Shown piece by piece: positions 52,368-61,595 of a stretch of DNA of 64,000 bases. The stretch lies in NCBI RefSeq assembly GCF_002811245.1, contig NZ_NIVQ01000006.1:62001-126000 (forward strand), read 5' to 3'. Source of the stretch: Vibrio salilacus (GTDB lineage: Bacteria > Pseudomonadota > Gammaproteobacteria > Enterobacterales > Vibrionaceae). The translations under genes were made by a program, and so were the position numbers. Numbering within the stretch: position 1 is the stretch's first letter; each line of letters starts with the position of its first letter. Below the pieces are notes generated by a model, which was given only the letters and a program-made list of their open reading frames with translations, was not told the DNA's origin and made no database searches.

Positions 52368-54215
52368 ATGGTTAGGACAACGTCGATTCAGCTGTCATTA
52401 AATGTTGAGACCCTTAATGATATTCTGAGTTTAGATGGGCTAAAACTACTCAACAAAGCCACCCATGAGCTACGTCAATCGTCAGGGGCTTTTTGTACCT
52501 GCGTGATAGAGTTGGATCAATTTACCGCGACATCCAATCTTATTGCCAGTGCATCAGACCAAGTATTGAATCGTTGTCTGTACGCCACTCCACTAAGTCG
52601 CACAGCGTACACGTTTGTTAGCCAATCAAATCAGCAGGCGATTATCTGTCAAAAAGGGGCTTGCCAGCGGCATAGTACCGAATCTTTTATTCTCGACAAT
52701 GACATTGAATCTTACATCGCTATCCCACTTAAAACGCAAAATGGCGAGATATTAGGTATTCTGATTTCAACCTATACGCACAAACTCGCAAGTCGAGATA
52801 TTGAATCGTTAACTTACTACCACAAGTTGATCGCCAATGTTATTACCCATCATCTGAAAGCGAAGTGGTTAACCGCACGAGCAGACTCTTTGGTCGACCA
52901 ACTCAGTTATGAAGTTTCTCACGATAATTTAACGGGTTTACTCAACCGCAGTTACCTATCTGATACCCTTCAACGACTGATCAGTGAAAATAAACAACTA
53001 TTTACTCTGGCCTATCTTGATATTGACAATTTTAAAACGATCAATGATTTGTATGGTAACTACATTGGTGATCAAATTATAAAATTTGTTGCCACCACCA
53101 TCAAAGAGTCCATTCAAGACAAACAGTTAGCTTATCGAATCGCCGGGGATGAGTTTGCTTTTATCAGTCGTTCACGAGATCCCTTTGCGGTCTGTCACGA
53201 GATCATCCAACGTCTTGACAAAGGCTATCAGGACAACACCCATAATATTCAGTTTAACGTCAGTATAGGACTAGCGACAAAGAGCGATCAATTACATTCG
53301 GCTGATCAAATTCTCAACAATGCCAGTTTAGCGCTTAAAGACTGTAAACAGACCAAGCACACCAATGTGCAGTGCTATGACACTCATCTGAGCGCACAAT
53401 ACCATCGTCGCGCTCTCGTCATCGATACTCTGCGTATTGAATTAAGCCGAGATATTAACAGCTGTGAGATTTATGTAGTCGCTCAACCTATCGTCAAAAA
53501 AGAAAACGATCGATGGGACTATTATGAGATTTTGGCGCGTTGGCAGAGCAAAGCGCTTGGCCATGTCTCTCCGGTCGAATTCATAGAAGCCGCTGAACAA
53601 TCCGGGTTGATTGTCAAGCTTGGAGAGCGGATCATAGAATTAGCATGTAAAGCCAAATTTGAACTTGAGCAAGGTCTAGGTCATCGGGTTAGGTTGAGCG
53701 TTAACTGCTCAGCGAACGAGTTTAATAACTCTAATCGATACCTTCAGCATTTAATGAATTGCCTAAAGAATTATAACTTCTCTCCTCAAGATTTCACCAT
53801 TGAGCTAACAGAAACCGTACTACTTATACGGAAAAATGAGGTACAAGAAATACTGAATAAACTACGTCTTTTAGGCTTTAAAGTTGCACTGGATGACTTT
53901 GGTACTGGCTACTCGAGCCTTAATTACATTCATAGTTACCCGATTGACTGTATAAAAATTGATGCGAGTTTTATTCGTAATATGCTTAGCAACGAAACAG
54001 CCGAACGATTGGTGTGGCTTATGGTGCAGCTTTCGCAGCAACTGGGGGTCACTCTCGTTGCTGAAGGCGTTGAAGATAAAGTATCGTTGGATAAACTGTA
54101 TCAAATGGGCTGTACTTGGATTCAGGGCTACTATTTTTCACGTCCAGAGAAACCCCATCAACTGATCGAGAGCCATTTACTCCGCCTCAAAGCACAACGA
54201 GTCTCTAATAGCTAA
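52368..54215 (+). CDS. GAF-GGDEF-EAL cyclic-di-GMP signalling protein
   Basis: A 615-residue cytosolic protein. A GAF-like sensor region (residues about 10-165) is followed by a GGDEF domain whose signature is AGDEF (RIAGDEFAFI near residue 262). An EAL domain follows in which the signature reads EIL (YEILARWQSK near 385), with the downstream metal motif DDFGTGYSSLNY intact (near 505) and AEGVED. The phosphodiesterase half looks catalytically plausible, and AGDEF variants can be active, so the net direction is unclear. A GTG at 52332 is an alternative start. Confidence 0.85.
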   Translation: MVRTTSIQLSLNVETLNDILSLDGLKLLNKATHELRQSSGAFCTCVIELDQFTATSNLIASASDQVLNRCLYATPLSRTAYTFVSQSNQQAIICQKGACQRHSTESFILDNDIESYIAIPLKTQNGEILGILISTYTHKLASRDIESLTYYHKLIANVITHHLKAKWLTARADSLVDQLSYEVSHDNLTGLLNRSYLSDTLQRLISENKQLFTLAYLDIDNFKTINDLYGNYIGDQIIKFVATTIKESIQDKQLAYRIAGDEFAFISRSRDPFAVCHEIIQRLDKGYQDNTHNIQFNVSIGLATKSDQLHSADQILNNASLALKDCKQTKHTNVQCYDTHLSAQYHRRALVIDTLRIELSRDINSCEIYVVAQPIVKKENDRWDYYEILARWQSKALGHVSPVEFIEAAEQSGLIVKLGERIIELACKAKFELEQGLGHRVRLSVNCSANEFNNSNRYLQHLMNCLKNYNFSPQDFTIELTETVLLIRKNEVQEILNKLRLLGFKVALDDFGTGYSSLNYIHSYPIDCIKIDASFIRNMLSNETAERLVWLMVQLSQQLGVTLVAEGVEDKVSLDKLYQMGCTWIQGYYFSRPEKPHQLIESHLLRLKAQRVSNS

Positions 54216-54285
54216 ACTCACAAGATTAAAGCGAAAGTGACCGTTTAGACTTCGTCATCACATCACCGTTATCGCGACTTCCCTT

Positions 54286-54816
54286 TTACACTGACTCTAA
54301 TCCATAATAATGCGCTTGTTCACTCAATAGACGTGCGACATTTTCGGTCGTTAGATGATTCACATCTTGCTTGCAACTCAGTGCTGAACGGATATCCGTG
54401 CTGCGAATTGCCACTTTTTCTGGGCAACTGAGTAAAGACCAACGACACAGGATTTCATCACAGCGATAAAACTGACTAAAGTTAAATAAATTGTCAGGGC
54501 CAACGACAAAAGTCAGCTCAGCCTCTGGGTGACGCTGCTCTAATGCTTCTAAAACGGCAAACGTAGTAACACTTTGCTCCGGCTGATAAAGGCACTCTTC
54601 AACATCACTGCGCATGACGTATGGCAGATTCATATCTTCGATGAAAGCATCGACTAATTGACAACGTATTGAGTAATCAAGCATCTGTTTACCCCAAGCA
54701 TGAGAAATACTCGGTAATAACAAAACCTGCTCGAAATGGGATAATGATTCAATCACACTTTTGTGACCTAAACTTGGCGGATTAAATGCGCTTCCAAACA
54801 CGGCGATTTTTTTCAT
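54286..54816 (-). CDS. Nicotinate-nucleotide adenylyltransferase-like protein (NadD paralogue)
   Basis: A 176-residue nucleotidyltransferase of the NadD type. The N-terminal GSAFNPPSLGHKSVIESL corresponds to the canonical G-G-x-F-D-P-x-H-x-G-H motif (Asp to Asn and first His to Ser changes) and RSTDIRSAL to the ISSTxIR motif. It is shorter than typical NadD (about 213 residues). It is divergent from nadE, so a role in NAD synthesis or salvage is likely, perhaps with a variant substrate. The ATG at 54816 follows GAGAG. Confidence 0.78.
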   Translation of the reverse strand: MKKIAVFGSAFNPPSLGHKSVIESLSHFEQVLLLPSISHAWGKQMLDYSIRCQLVDAFIEDMNLPYVMRSDVEECLYQPEQSVTTFAVLEALEQRHPEAELTFVVGPDNLFNFSQFYRCDEILCRWSLLSCPEKVAIRSTDIRSALSCKQDVNHLTTENVARLLSEQAHYYGLESV

Positions 54817-55001
54817 TTCTCTCATTCACTATTAATGAAAACTGTGATCACGGTTTTCTAATTCGTTGTTTAAGGTATGATACGACAAGGTGAGTTTAAC
54901 ACGTCCCCTTCAACACTGAGAATCCCAGATGAGGTGGACTTGATAAAATTACCATTTTTGGTTTTGTTTTTTAGATATATTGATTGCAGGAAGGAGACAT
55001 A

Positions 55002-55829
55002 ATGGAACAGTTGATTCGCGATGAAATGCGTGTTCTGCCAACGATTGACCCTCAATTCGAAATCTCACGCCGCGTGGATTTCATCAAACGCAAACTCCAA
55101 CAAGCTGGCTGTAAATCTCTTGTCCTCGGCATCAGTGGTGGTGTGGACTCGACAACCTGTGGTCGGCTAGCTCAATTGGCCGTTGACCAACTCAATCAAG
55201 ATACCGAAGGTGGTTATCAATTTATTGCTGTACGCCTACCTTACGGGCAACAAAAAGACGAAGATGAAGCTCAACTTGCCTTGCAATTTATTCAGCCGAC
55301 GCATTCGGTGTCAGTCAATATTAAACCGGGCGTCGATGGGCTTCACTCAGCAAGTCAAATAGCACTTGACGGTACAGGCTTGCTACCTCAAGACAGCGCA
55401 AAAGTCGACTTTGTTAAAGGTAACGTAAAAGCACGCGCACGTATGGTTGCTCAATATGAGATTGCAGGTTTTGTCGGTGGATTGGTCATTGGTACTGACC
55501 ATTCGGCAGAGAATATTACCGGGTTTTACACCAAGTTTGGTGATGGTGCCTGCGACATGGCTCCACTGTTTGGCTTAAGCAAACGTCAAGTTCGCCAAGT
55601 TGCTGAAACCTTAGGTGCCCCAGAACTTTTAGTCAAAAAAGTACCTACCGCAGATCTAGAAGAATTGGCACCACAGAAAGCCGATGAAGAGGCTCTTAAT
55701 CTGACTTACGACCAAATTGATGATTTCTTAGAAGGAAAGCCTGTTGCGCCAGAAGTCTGTGAGCGTTTAGTCCACATCTATACCCTTACTCAACATAAGC
55801 GCGAGCCAATTCCGACAATTTACGACTAA
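55002..55829 (+). CDS. nadE: NH3-dependent NAD synthetase
   Basis: NadE amidates deamido-NAD with ammonia and ATP in the last step of NAD synthesis. The 275-residue protein has the ATP pyrophosphatase loop [11 protein letters not shown] near residue 46, [12 protein letters not shown] near 163, and the C-terminal [10 protein letters not shown] end typical of the short, ammonia-using form. AAGGAG lies seven bases before the ATG at 55002; an earlier in-frame start at 54984 lacks support. A terminator follows. Confidence 0.95.
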   Translation: MEQLIRDEMRVLPTIDPQFEISRRVDFIKRKLQQAGCKSLVLGISGGVDSTTCGRLAQLAVDQLNQDTEGGYQFIAVRLPYGQQKDEDEAQLALQFIQPTHSVSVNIKPGVDGLHSASQIALDGTGLLPQDSAKVDFVKGNVKARARMVAQYEIAGFVGGLVIGTDHSAENITGFYTKFGDGACDMAPLFGLSKRQVRQVAETLGAPELLVKKVPTADLEELAPQKADEEALNLTYDQIDDFLEGKPVAPEVCERLVHIYTLTQHKREPIPTIYD

Positions 55830-55849
55830 CTATCGTGAGATCTATTTCC

Positions 55850-55886
55850 GCCCTTATCATTCGATAAGGGCTTAATTTATTGTTTG
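55850..55886 (+). terminator. Terminator of nadE
   Basis: GCCCTTATC/GATAAGGGC 9-bp stem, ATTC loop, followed by TTAATTTATTGTTTG. Confidence 0.9.
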
Positions 55887-56138
55887 TTGTAGTCAAATAA
55901 AGTGGCATCCCATACTAATGGCGACGCATATGACCGCATGAGGCTAATGATATCTTTCTTCAACGTAAGGCTAAGCCGTCACACAATTCACTATTTCTTG
56001 CTATTGATCACTAGCTAGTCGCGAGCCTTTTCACTACACTATGCTGGTTTAAGCACTCAATCTACCTATCTGTGGTGAACTCTGTCCGCCTGAAGTGCTT
56101 GATTTAAAACCTATCGACTCAAAATAGTGTATTCATAT
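55887..56138. other. Intergenic region downstream of nadE
   Basis: About 250 bp after the terminator (about 310 bp from the nadE stop). I see no gene, repeat or recognised site; it should contain the promoter of the following hypothetical gene. Confidence 0.5.
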
Positions 56139-56687
56139 ATGGAACAAGATAAGTTTACTAATATTTATCGATTACCAACGGCTATCCAGATCCGAATCGG
56201 TAAATGGCAACAAACCTTCAATGGCACCTCTGATCTGATTATGCATCAGGCAATCGAAGTACGTAATAAGCAATATCGCAAACCTACCTTTCTTCCTTCT
56301 GGTTGGTGTGTTCAGCGATTCGATCAAGATAGTATTTCGATCACCAATCACGGTAAATACATTCAAACAGCGATGCGTACGATGCTTGACCGTAAGGTGT
56401 CATATAAGCGTATTTACCTTTCTCGTTTGCCCATAGAACAAGCACAACCCGGATTAATCGCGTTTAAACGCGAGTGGATTTCAAAACATAACCGAGTCGC
56501 AGATAAATACAACCAAATTAAGAAAAAACAATTTATACGCTACGCCAACGAAGAGGCCGATACACTCTACCCTTCCATACCGAAGGGGGAATTTGATGTC
56601 ACTTTGTGGAACAAACTGGTTGTTTCACTATTAGGAAGCGCGAATAAATTTGATAACCCTTACTTTGTTAAAAAAGCTAAAGTTTGA
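56139..56687 (+). CDS. Hypothetical basic protein
   Basis: A 182-residue basic protein. Residues about 10-95 (IQIRIGKWQQTFNGTSDL, KPTFLPSGWCVQRFDQDS, DRKVSYKRIYLSRLP) suggest a compact beta-rich domain with many Lys/Arg, followed by a helical tail. The composition would suit nucleic-acid binding, but I recognise no family. Start at ATG 56139; a GTG at 56127 is in frame, neither with a clear Shine-Dalgarno. The gene ends in a hairpin. Confidence 0.55.
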   Translation: MEQDKFTNIYRLPTAIQIRIGKWQQTFNGTSDLIMHQAIEVRNKQYRKPTFLPSGWCVQRFDQDSISITNHGKYIQTAMRTMLDRKVSYKRIYLSRLPIEQAQPGLIAFKREWISKHNRVADKYNQIKKKQFIRYANEEADTLYPSIPKGEFDVTLWNKLVVSLLGSANKFDNPYFVKKAKV

Positions 56688-56711
56688 GTCAAAAGAGCCA
56701 AAGTCTGAATA

Positions 56712-56741
56712 ATCAAAGGCAGCACAGTGCGCCTTTGATTC
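56712..56741. terminator. Hairpin between the hypothetical gene and the binding-protein gene
   Basis: AATCAAAGGC/GCCTTTGATT with an inner GCAC/GTGC pairing gives a long near-perfect stem between convergent genes. T-run is weak on both strands. Confidence 0.65.
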
Positions 56742-56750
56742 CACTCATCG

Positions 56751-57527
56751 TTAATATTTATCTAGAATTTCTTGGTAACGACTGCGCCCTGATTGATCAG
56801 TTTGCTTAAGGAGATCTAACCCTTTTTGGAGCTTTTCAACCACGGCAGGATCACTATCTTGGTTGACCGCAAAATAGACATCGCCCTTTTTGACCACATA
56901 CACCGGCTCAAATAAATCAGTGTCTATCCCGGCTTGTCGAGCCCACCAGTAAGCTGCACGTTCAGCATACACCAATAAATCAATTCGCTTTTTCAGGAGC
57001 TGTTCAGCCAGCACCGTCACATCAATAGCTTCTTGCATCGCGTCACGCGGAACCCCGAGTTCCAGCAAGCTCTGCTCACCGATGTCATCACGTATGACAC
57101 CAATGCGGTATTTCGCCATATCTAACGGTTTATCTATTTTAATATTCTCTCCTCGACGCGCAAGGACAACCACTTTGATGTCCACGATAGGGCCAACCCA
57201 ATAAAAAAGCGCATACCGATGCTCGGAACGCGTCGTGGAGAATAAAACCGTGTTTCGGCGCGTTAACACTCGGCGATAAGAGCGGGCCCAAGGCTGTAAG
57301 GAAATTTGCGACAAAGAAACAGGCTCTCCTACCAATGCACTTGCCGCCAGTAAAATATCGACCGAATAACCCGTTATATGATCATCTTTAATAAAATTGG
57401 CTGGAGGGTAAGCCTCAGTAAAAAACTCCACGTCTCGAAGGTCGTTTTCAGCGCCGACAGCCGATGATATTGACAACATCAACGACAAAGCGCAGGCCGA
57501 TTGGCAAATAAAGTTACGTACAAACAC
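56751..57527 (-). CDS. Periplasmic amino-acid-type substrate-binding protein
   Basis: A 258-residue protein with a signal peptide (cleavage near SSAVGA). The domain belongs to the bacterial extracellular solute-binding family 3 (VEFFTEAYPPANFIKDDHIT, GYSVDILLA, then YRIGVIRDDIGEQSL). No permease or ATPase genes are adjacent, so it may be an orphan binding protein or a stand-alone sensor of small molecules. The ligand is unknown. Confidence 0.8.
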   Translation of the reverse strand: MFVRNFICQSACALSLMLSISSAVGAENDLRDVEFFTEAYPPANFIKDDHITGYSVDILLAASALVGEPVSLSQISLQPWARSYRRVLTRRNTVLFSTTRSEHRYALFYWVGPIVDIKVVVLARRGENIKIDKPLDMAKYRIGVIRDDIGEQSLLELGVPRDAMQEAIDVTVLAEQLLKKRIDLLVYAERAAYWWARQAGIDTDLFEPVYVVKKGDVYFAVNQDSDPAVVEKLQKGLDLLKQTDQSGRSRYQEILDKY

Positions 57528-57598
57528 AGACCATCTCCATTTAGCGTCTCAGTTAAAGTTAGCTTAATCAAGCCATAACTTCTAAGTACAATGATAAA

Positions 57599-58492
57599 TT
57601 AATGCTTAAAGAGTAATTTTAATTGGCCGACCTGTGGTGCTTTTGCCACCAAATACACCGCACCAGCAGCGCACATAAAACCGAACACACCAAGAGCATC
57701 AAACGACTCGTCAAACATTAACCACGCTTGCACCGCCGTGGTCGGCGGCACTAGATAAAACACAGATGCAACACTGGATGACGCACCGTGCTCAACCATA
57801 TATAAAAGAAGTAAAATCGCAACACAAGACAGCACCACCACCAACCAAACTAACGTTAGAATCAATGAATAGTTCCATTCAACCTGCATGGTTTCAAAGC
57901 TTACCGCGTAAGGGATGAACAACATGCCCGCCGCAAAATATTGAATAGCCGCACTGCCGACCATATCGACACCTTGGCAGTACTTTTTCTGATATAGGGT
58001 TCCCAAAGTAATACCAACCAAAGAGACCAAGCACACCACGACCGCTAAGGTGCGATGCTGATCTGACTGCCAGTCCACTTTGCCCATCAACACTAAACTG
58101 ATGCCGACAAAGCCAAGCATCAAGCCAAGCCATTGAGATGGCTTAAAGGCATGCTGGGTAAAACTCACCAATAGCAACACGGTCAAAATCGGTTGTAAGC
58201 CAACCAACAATGAACTCAACCCCGCCGGCATACCGAAACTAATCGCCAAATAGGTACCCCCAAGATAGAAACCATGAATTAATACCCCAACCACCGCGCA
58301 GTGGAATAGCATTTTTCCCGTTGGGATTCGTCTGCGTAGTACGACAACAAGCAGTAGAAATAGCGCAACATTGGCGGTCATACGAATCGAAAGCAAGGTC
58401 GCAGGTTCAGCGTATTGAAGACCAAACCTTGCGCCGACAAAGCCTGACGCCCACAACACAACAAATATAAAAGGAATTAATCGAACTAACAT
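57599..58492 (-). CDS. EamA/DMT-family transporter, divergent from a MocR regulator
   Basis: A 297-residue inner-membrane protein with ten predicted helices in two EamA halves (FIFVVLWASGFVGARFGLQY near the N-terminus). Substrate unknown. The MocR-type regulator starts 99 bp away in the opposite direction and two identical 10-bp repeats lie between them, so the regulator very probably controls this transporter. Confidence 0.85.
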   Translation of the reverse strand: MLVRLIPFIFVVLWASGFVGARFGLQYAEPATLLSIRMTANVALFLLLVVVLRRRIPTGKMLFHCAVVGVLIHGFYLGGTYLAISFGMPAGLSSLLVGLQPILTVLLLVSFTQHAFKPSQWLGLMLGFVGISLVLMGKVDWQSDQHRTLAVVVCLVSLVGITLGTLYQKKYCQGVDMVGSAAIQYFAAGMLFIPYAVSFETMQVEWNYSLILTLVWLVVVLSCVAILLLLYMVEHGASSSVASVFYLVPPTTAVQAWLMFDESFDALGVFGFMCAAGAVYLVAKAPQVGQLKLLFKH

Positions 58493-58535
58493 CGCCTTTC
58501 CTCTGGCTTTTTGATCAGATATCAGGCTACTTTAT

Positions 58536-58588
58536 TGGGTACAGAAAAATGATAAAGACACAGATTAGACTTTTTATATGGGTACAGA
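58536..58588. promoter_or_regulatory. Direct repeats, candidate MocR operator
   Basis: TGGGTACAGA occurs exactly twice on the plus strand, at 58536-58545 and 58579-58588. The 43-base period is about four helical turns. Direct repeats of this kind are the usual operators of MocR-type regulators such as PdxR and GabR. Confidence 0.68.
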
Positions 58589-58591
58589 TGA

Positions 58592-60010
58592 ATGGGCATC
58601 AGCAATAAATACGTCATGGTCGAGGACCATATCAAAACTCGAATCCATACAGGTCAACTGTCCAACGAAGACAAACTACCGTCAATTCGCGATTTGAGTA
58701 GCGAGCTAAACGTCAGTAAAAATACCGTGATTCGTGCTTATCAAGAGTTAGAGGGACAAGGTATTATCTATGCGGTGGCGAAATCAGGTTATCGGGTACA
58801 GACACCACGTCACGTTGTATCGCAGGTGACACAACCTAACCATGTCGATCTGTTGTCGCTGTGCAAAGAAATATTGACCTATTCTCCTAAACGCGAGTGG
58901 TTGGCCACCGGCTCAGCACATCCTAATATTGATTCCCCGGCGATAAAAACACTGTATGCAGAGATCGGGCGTCACAGTCGTCAGCAAAGTCAGATTCCAA
59001 GCCATTATCAGCTACCTCCGGGCAATACCCTGTTGCTTCGACATTTAACTAAAATAAGCCAAGGCCTTGGTGTCGAGGTGTCGAGCAATGATCTCGCGGT
59101 CACTCATGGTGCTCAGCAGGCGATTAGCCTCGCACTGCGAGCGATGACCCAGCCAGGTGATATTGTCGCCGTTGAATCGCCGTGCTATTTCGGTAACTTG
59201 CTATTGATGGAATCGCTAGGTTTGAAAGTTATTGAAATACCGAGCTGTCCGCGCAGTGGTATGGATCCAGATTTATTAGCGCAAGCGGTAACCAAGTGGC
59301 TAATTCGCGTTATCGTCGTCACGCCAAACTTTACCAACCCTACTGGGGCCAAGATGCCTTTAGAAAAACGTCTTGCGCTACTTGAAGCGGCTCAATCGGT
59401 TGCCATTATTGAAGATGACGTGTTCGGCGCGCTCACCTTTGATGAAACCATTACACCACTCAAAACGCTCGACAAGCGCGATCGAGTCATTTATGTCAAC
59501 TCGCTCTCGAAAATGCTTGATTCAAGGCTACGCATTGGTTGGATTGCGGCCGGTCGTTATCAAGCCGAAATTGAGAAGCTCCTAGTCAGCGACAACATGG
59601 GAAGCCTCAACCTAATGCAATCTGCGGTGGCTGGCTTTCTCAATAGCGGCAAATACAAACAGCATGTCAAACGAATGCAACGCGAATACCAAACCAATGT
59701 GCGAATGTTTTGCCAGCAATTATCCCGTTCGCTTGATGCCTACGCAAACCTAAATGGCCGTTATCAGCTTTATTGCCCGCAAGGATCGTTTCTCGTTTGG
59801 TTATCATTGCCAGCAAAGTCAGACAGTGAGCAACTCTATCAACAGGCAAAAGCACTGAACATCAGTATTCTTCCCGGAACCTTGTTTGCTACCGAAGGGC
59901 AGTATCGACACTGTGTTCGTTTTAGTTGCTCAAACTTCCTAACCCACCCTGACTGGAAAAACGGCGTTGTAAAGCTGGCTGAGCTCATCCATCATCAAGT
60001 AAACCGCTAA
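58592..60010 (+). CDS. MocR-family regulator (GntR helix-turn-helix fused to aminotransferase-like domain)
   Basis: A 472-residue fusion. The N-terminal GntR-type winged helix (residues about 5-75, LPSIRDLSSELNVSKNTVIR) is followed by a class I aminotransferase-like domain (about 100-470). That domain has the PLP Lys in NSLSKMLDSRLRIGW near residue 307 and FTNPTGAKMP near 250. MocR proteins use PLP or a PLP-amino acid adduct as effector. The last ATG of a run is used as start; the second direct repeat lies only three bases upstream, which suggests autoregulation. Confidence 0.9.
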   Translation: MGISNKYVMVEDHIKTRIHTGQLSNEDKLPSIRDLSSELNVSKNTVIRAYQELEGQGIIYAVAKSGYRVQTPRHVVSQVTQPNHVDLLSLCKEILTYSPKREWLATGSAHPNIDSPAIKTLYAEIGRHSRQQSQIPSHYQLPPGNTLLLRHLTKISQGLGVEVSSNDLAVTHGAQQAISLALRAMTQPGDIVAVESPCYFGNLLLMESLGLKVIEIPSCPRSGMDPDLLAQAVTKWLIRVIVVTPNFTNPTGAKMPLEKRLALLEAAQSVAIIEDDVFGALTFDETITPLKTLDKRDRVIYVNSLSKMLDSRLRIGWIAAGRYQAEIEKLLVSDNMGSLNLMQSAVAGFLNSGKYKQHVKRMQREYQTNVRMFCQQLSRSLDAYANLNGRYQLYCPQGSFLVWLSLPAKSDSEQLYQQAKALNISILPGTLFATEGQYRHCVRFSCSNFLTHPDWKNGVVKLAELIHHQVNR

Positions 60011-60029
60011 GGAGTCGATTATGCACACA

Positions 60030-60116
60030 CCGATACTCTCATCGTAACGAGATCCTTGGCCGTGAAAGTACTTCGCTAGAAATTGCGTTTTTAACACGCC
60101 CTGATTCGAGCTTTTA
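60030..60116 (+). pseudogene. DUF924-family remnant (C-terminal tail only)
   Basis: A short frame without start reads RYSHRNEILGRESTSLEIAF then LTRPDSSF and a stop. The pattern P/S-HRN-x-x-LGREST--E-x-x-FL---SSF is the well-known C-terminal end of DUF924 proteins (normally about 180-200 residues). Everything upstream is missing, so this is a deletion remnant placed just after the MocR gene. Confidence 0.68.
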
Positions 60117-60214
60117 GCCTAATCACCCGGCGCTAGCGTTCGTTTAATTACTGAGACTAGCAAACTCCGCCTCTTTTACCACCGCAACCTCTTTCATCAC
60201 CACAACAGTGTTGG

Positions 60215-60739
60215 TTAAGAGACTTTTTTATGCCCTTCTTGCAAATGGACGAAATCGACTAAATCATCACCGGCGACTTGATAAGCTTGACCAAAACCTT
60301 TTACAAACAGGCCTTTTTCAGCCTTAAGATTAAATAAAACGAAGTCTTGTAATTGACTCAGTCCATCGATTATTTCACCAAATCGGGTTTGCATCTGGCC
60401 AATGACTTGCTGCCACTGTTCGCTATCGCGCTTCACCACACAAGCAACGGCATCAAAGGTTAAGCGCTTACGGGCGAACAGTTGTTTGCAGCTCTCTTCA
60501 TCTTCAATCATCATGATTGAAACGTTCGGGTTCACTTGCAAATTGCGCGCATGACGAGCAATTTCTGAGATCAACACAAAATAGCCATCTTGGTTTTGTA
60601 CAAATGGCGCATAACTGACATTTGGACGCCCCTCGGCATCAACGGTAGCCAATTGCAATGTTTTACGTTGCTGGCGAAACGCTTTAATTTCTGGGCCCAA
60701 ACGCCCTTGTAAACGCTCTTGCTTAACCTGCTGATCCAT
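60215..60739 (-). CDS. hutZ: Heme utilization protein HutZ
   Basis: HutZ belongs to the FMN-binding split-barrel (HugZ-like) family and takes part in using heme iron in the cytoplasm. The 174-residue protein has the split-barrel segments LQLATVDAEGRPNVSYAPFV and VLISEIARHARNL. The usual C-terminal Arg/His heme-contact region appears as GFGQAYQV. AAGGAG precedes ATG 60739. It follows hutX after 19 bases, forming hutX-hutZ. Confidence 0.9.
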   Translation of the reverse strand: MDQQVKQERLQGRLGPEIKAFRQQRKTLQLATVDAEGRPNVSYAPFVQNQDGYFVLISEIARHARNLQVNPNVSIMMIEDEESCKQLFARKRLTFDAVACVVKRDSEQWQQVIGQMQTRFGEIIDGLSQLQDFVLFNLKAEKGLFVKGFGQAYQVAGDDLVDFVHLQEGHKKVS

Positions 60740-60758
60740 ATTCACTCTCCTTCTTAGC

Positions 60759-61280
60759 CTATATTGTTGTCAAATGACTGTTGTTAAATTCTTGTTGCCA
60801 CTGCTTAAAGGTGGCCACTTGTTCAGCGATCAATTCACGTTTGTTATTCCGGCCAAGGTAGACTTTAAAAACGTTATTCCCAGCTGGACAGAAAAAGCCA
60901 AAATAGTGGCTTTCACGCCCCATAAATGGCTTGCTGACCAAGGCAATATGCTGGATATTATCGAGTTTAAGGTGACCATGTAGCTCACCTTCACTGCCGA
61001 TTAAGTTGTAATAACCACGAGCCAACTTACCCTTTGGGAAAGGCGCTTTCACTTCAAAGATTGAACCAAACGAGTGGACAATCGTTGTCACTGGCCCAAA
61101 ACCGACCAAACTTTCTAAGATCGCTTGGGCTTGATCGCCATCGACAATCGCCGTCATTTCTGTTGGCAACGCCGCCACCACATCAAATTCTGACACACTC
61201 AATTGTTGAGCCATCGCAGCAGGCAGCAACGTGGGGTCTTGCTCGAGTAATTTCGCCACTCGTTGTGATAATGAATCCAT
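60759..61280 (-). CDS. hutX: Heme utilization carrier protein HutX
   Basis: HutX binds heme in the cytoplasm and hands it to HutZ. The 173-residue protein has the family's pattern (SFGSIFEVKAPFPKGKLARG, GSEGELHGHLKLDNI, GRESHYFGFFC). In known vibrios hutX is the middle gene of hutWXZ; here it is the first gene after the promoter region, with no hutW. Iron control through Fur is expected from the divergent tonB promoter region. Confidence 0.9.
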   Translation of the reverse strand: MDSLSQRVAKLLEQDPTLLPAAMAQQLSVSEFDVVAALPTEMTAIVDGDQAQAILESLVGFGPVTTIVHSFGSIFEVKAPFPKGKLARGYYNLIGSEGELHGHLKLDNIQHIALVSKPFMGRESHYFGFFCPAGNNVFKVYLGRNNKRELIAEQVATFKQWQQEFNNSHLTTI

Positions 61281-61595
61281 GAGTTATTCCAATTAAACAG
61301 CGACAACATAAGCGCGCTTTTTGTTGATGGTTAAACGGTAGTCGTAATTGATTAGCATCGATGTGGCAAGTCGCTCACACGGCTGATGCGGCTTAACTCA
61401 ACGAAGATACGATCTAACCAAATGATATATAAAACTTTGATATGTCGTGAACTTATCGTTCGCGCAGTTATCTTTGATTTGCCATCGATAATAAATTGCC
61501 ACTAATGCGAATGCAATTGATAATTGATATTATTTGCATGTTGGGCGATAATTGATTTATCTTAGTCATCAAGGATTTGTAAAAGGCACAATCAA
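61281..61595. promoter_or_regulatory. Divergent hutX/tonB promoter region with candidate Fur boxes
   Basis: About 315 bp between the divergent heme genes. Around 61513-61537 two overlapping 19-base windows each match 12 of 19 positions of the Fur consensus GATAATGATAATCATTATC. ATGCAA/TTGCAT flanks form an additional inverted repeat (61511-61539). No coding sequence was found here, notably no trace of hutW. Confidence 0.55.

Noticed and set aside
60021..60044. Eight-codon frame with a good ribosome-binding site after the MocR gene
   Set aside because: It is too short to support, is not in the frame of the DUF924 tail, and probably reflects the junction of the deleted gene.
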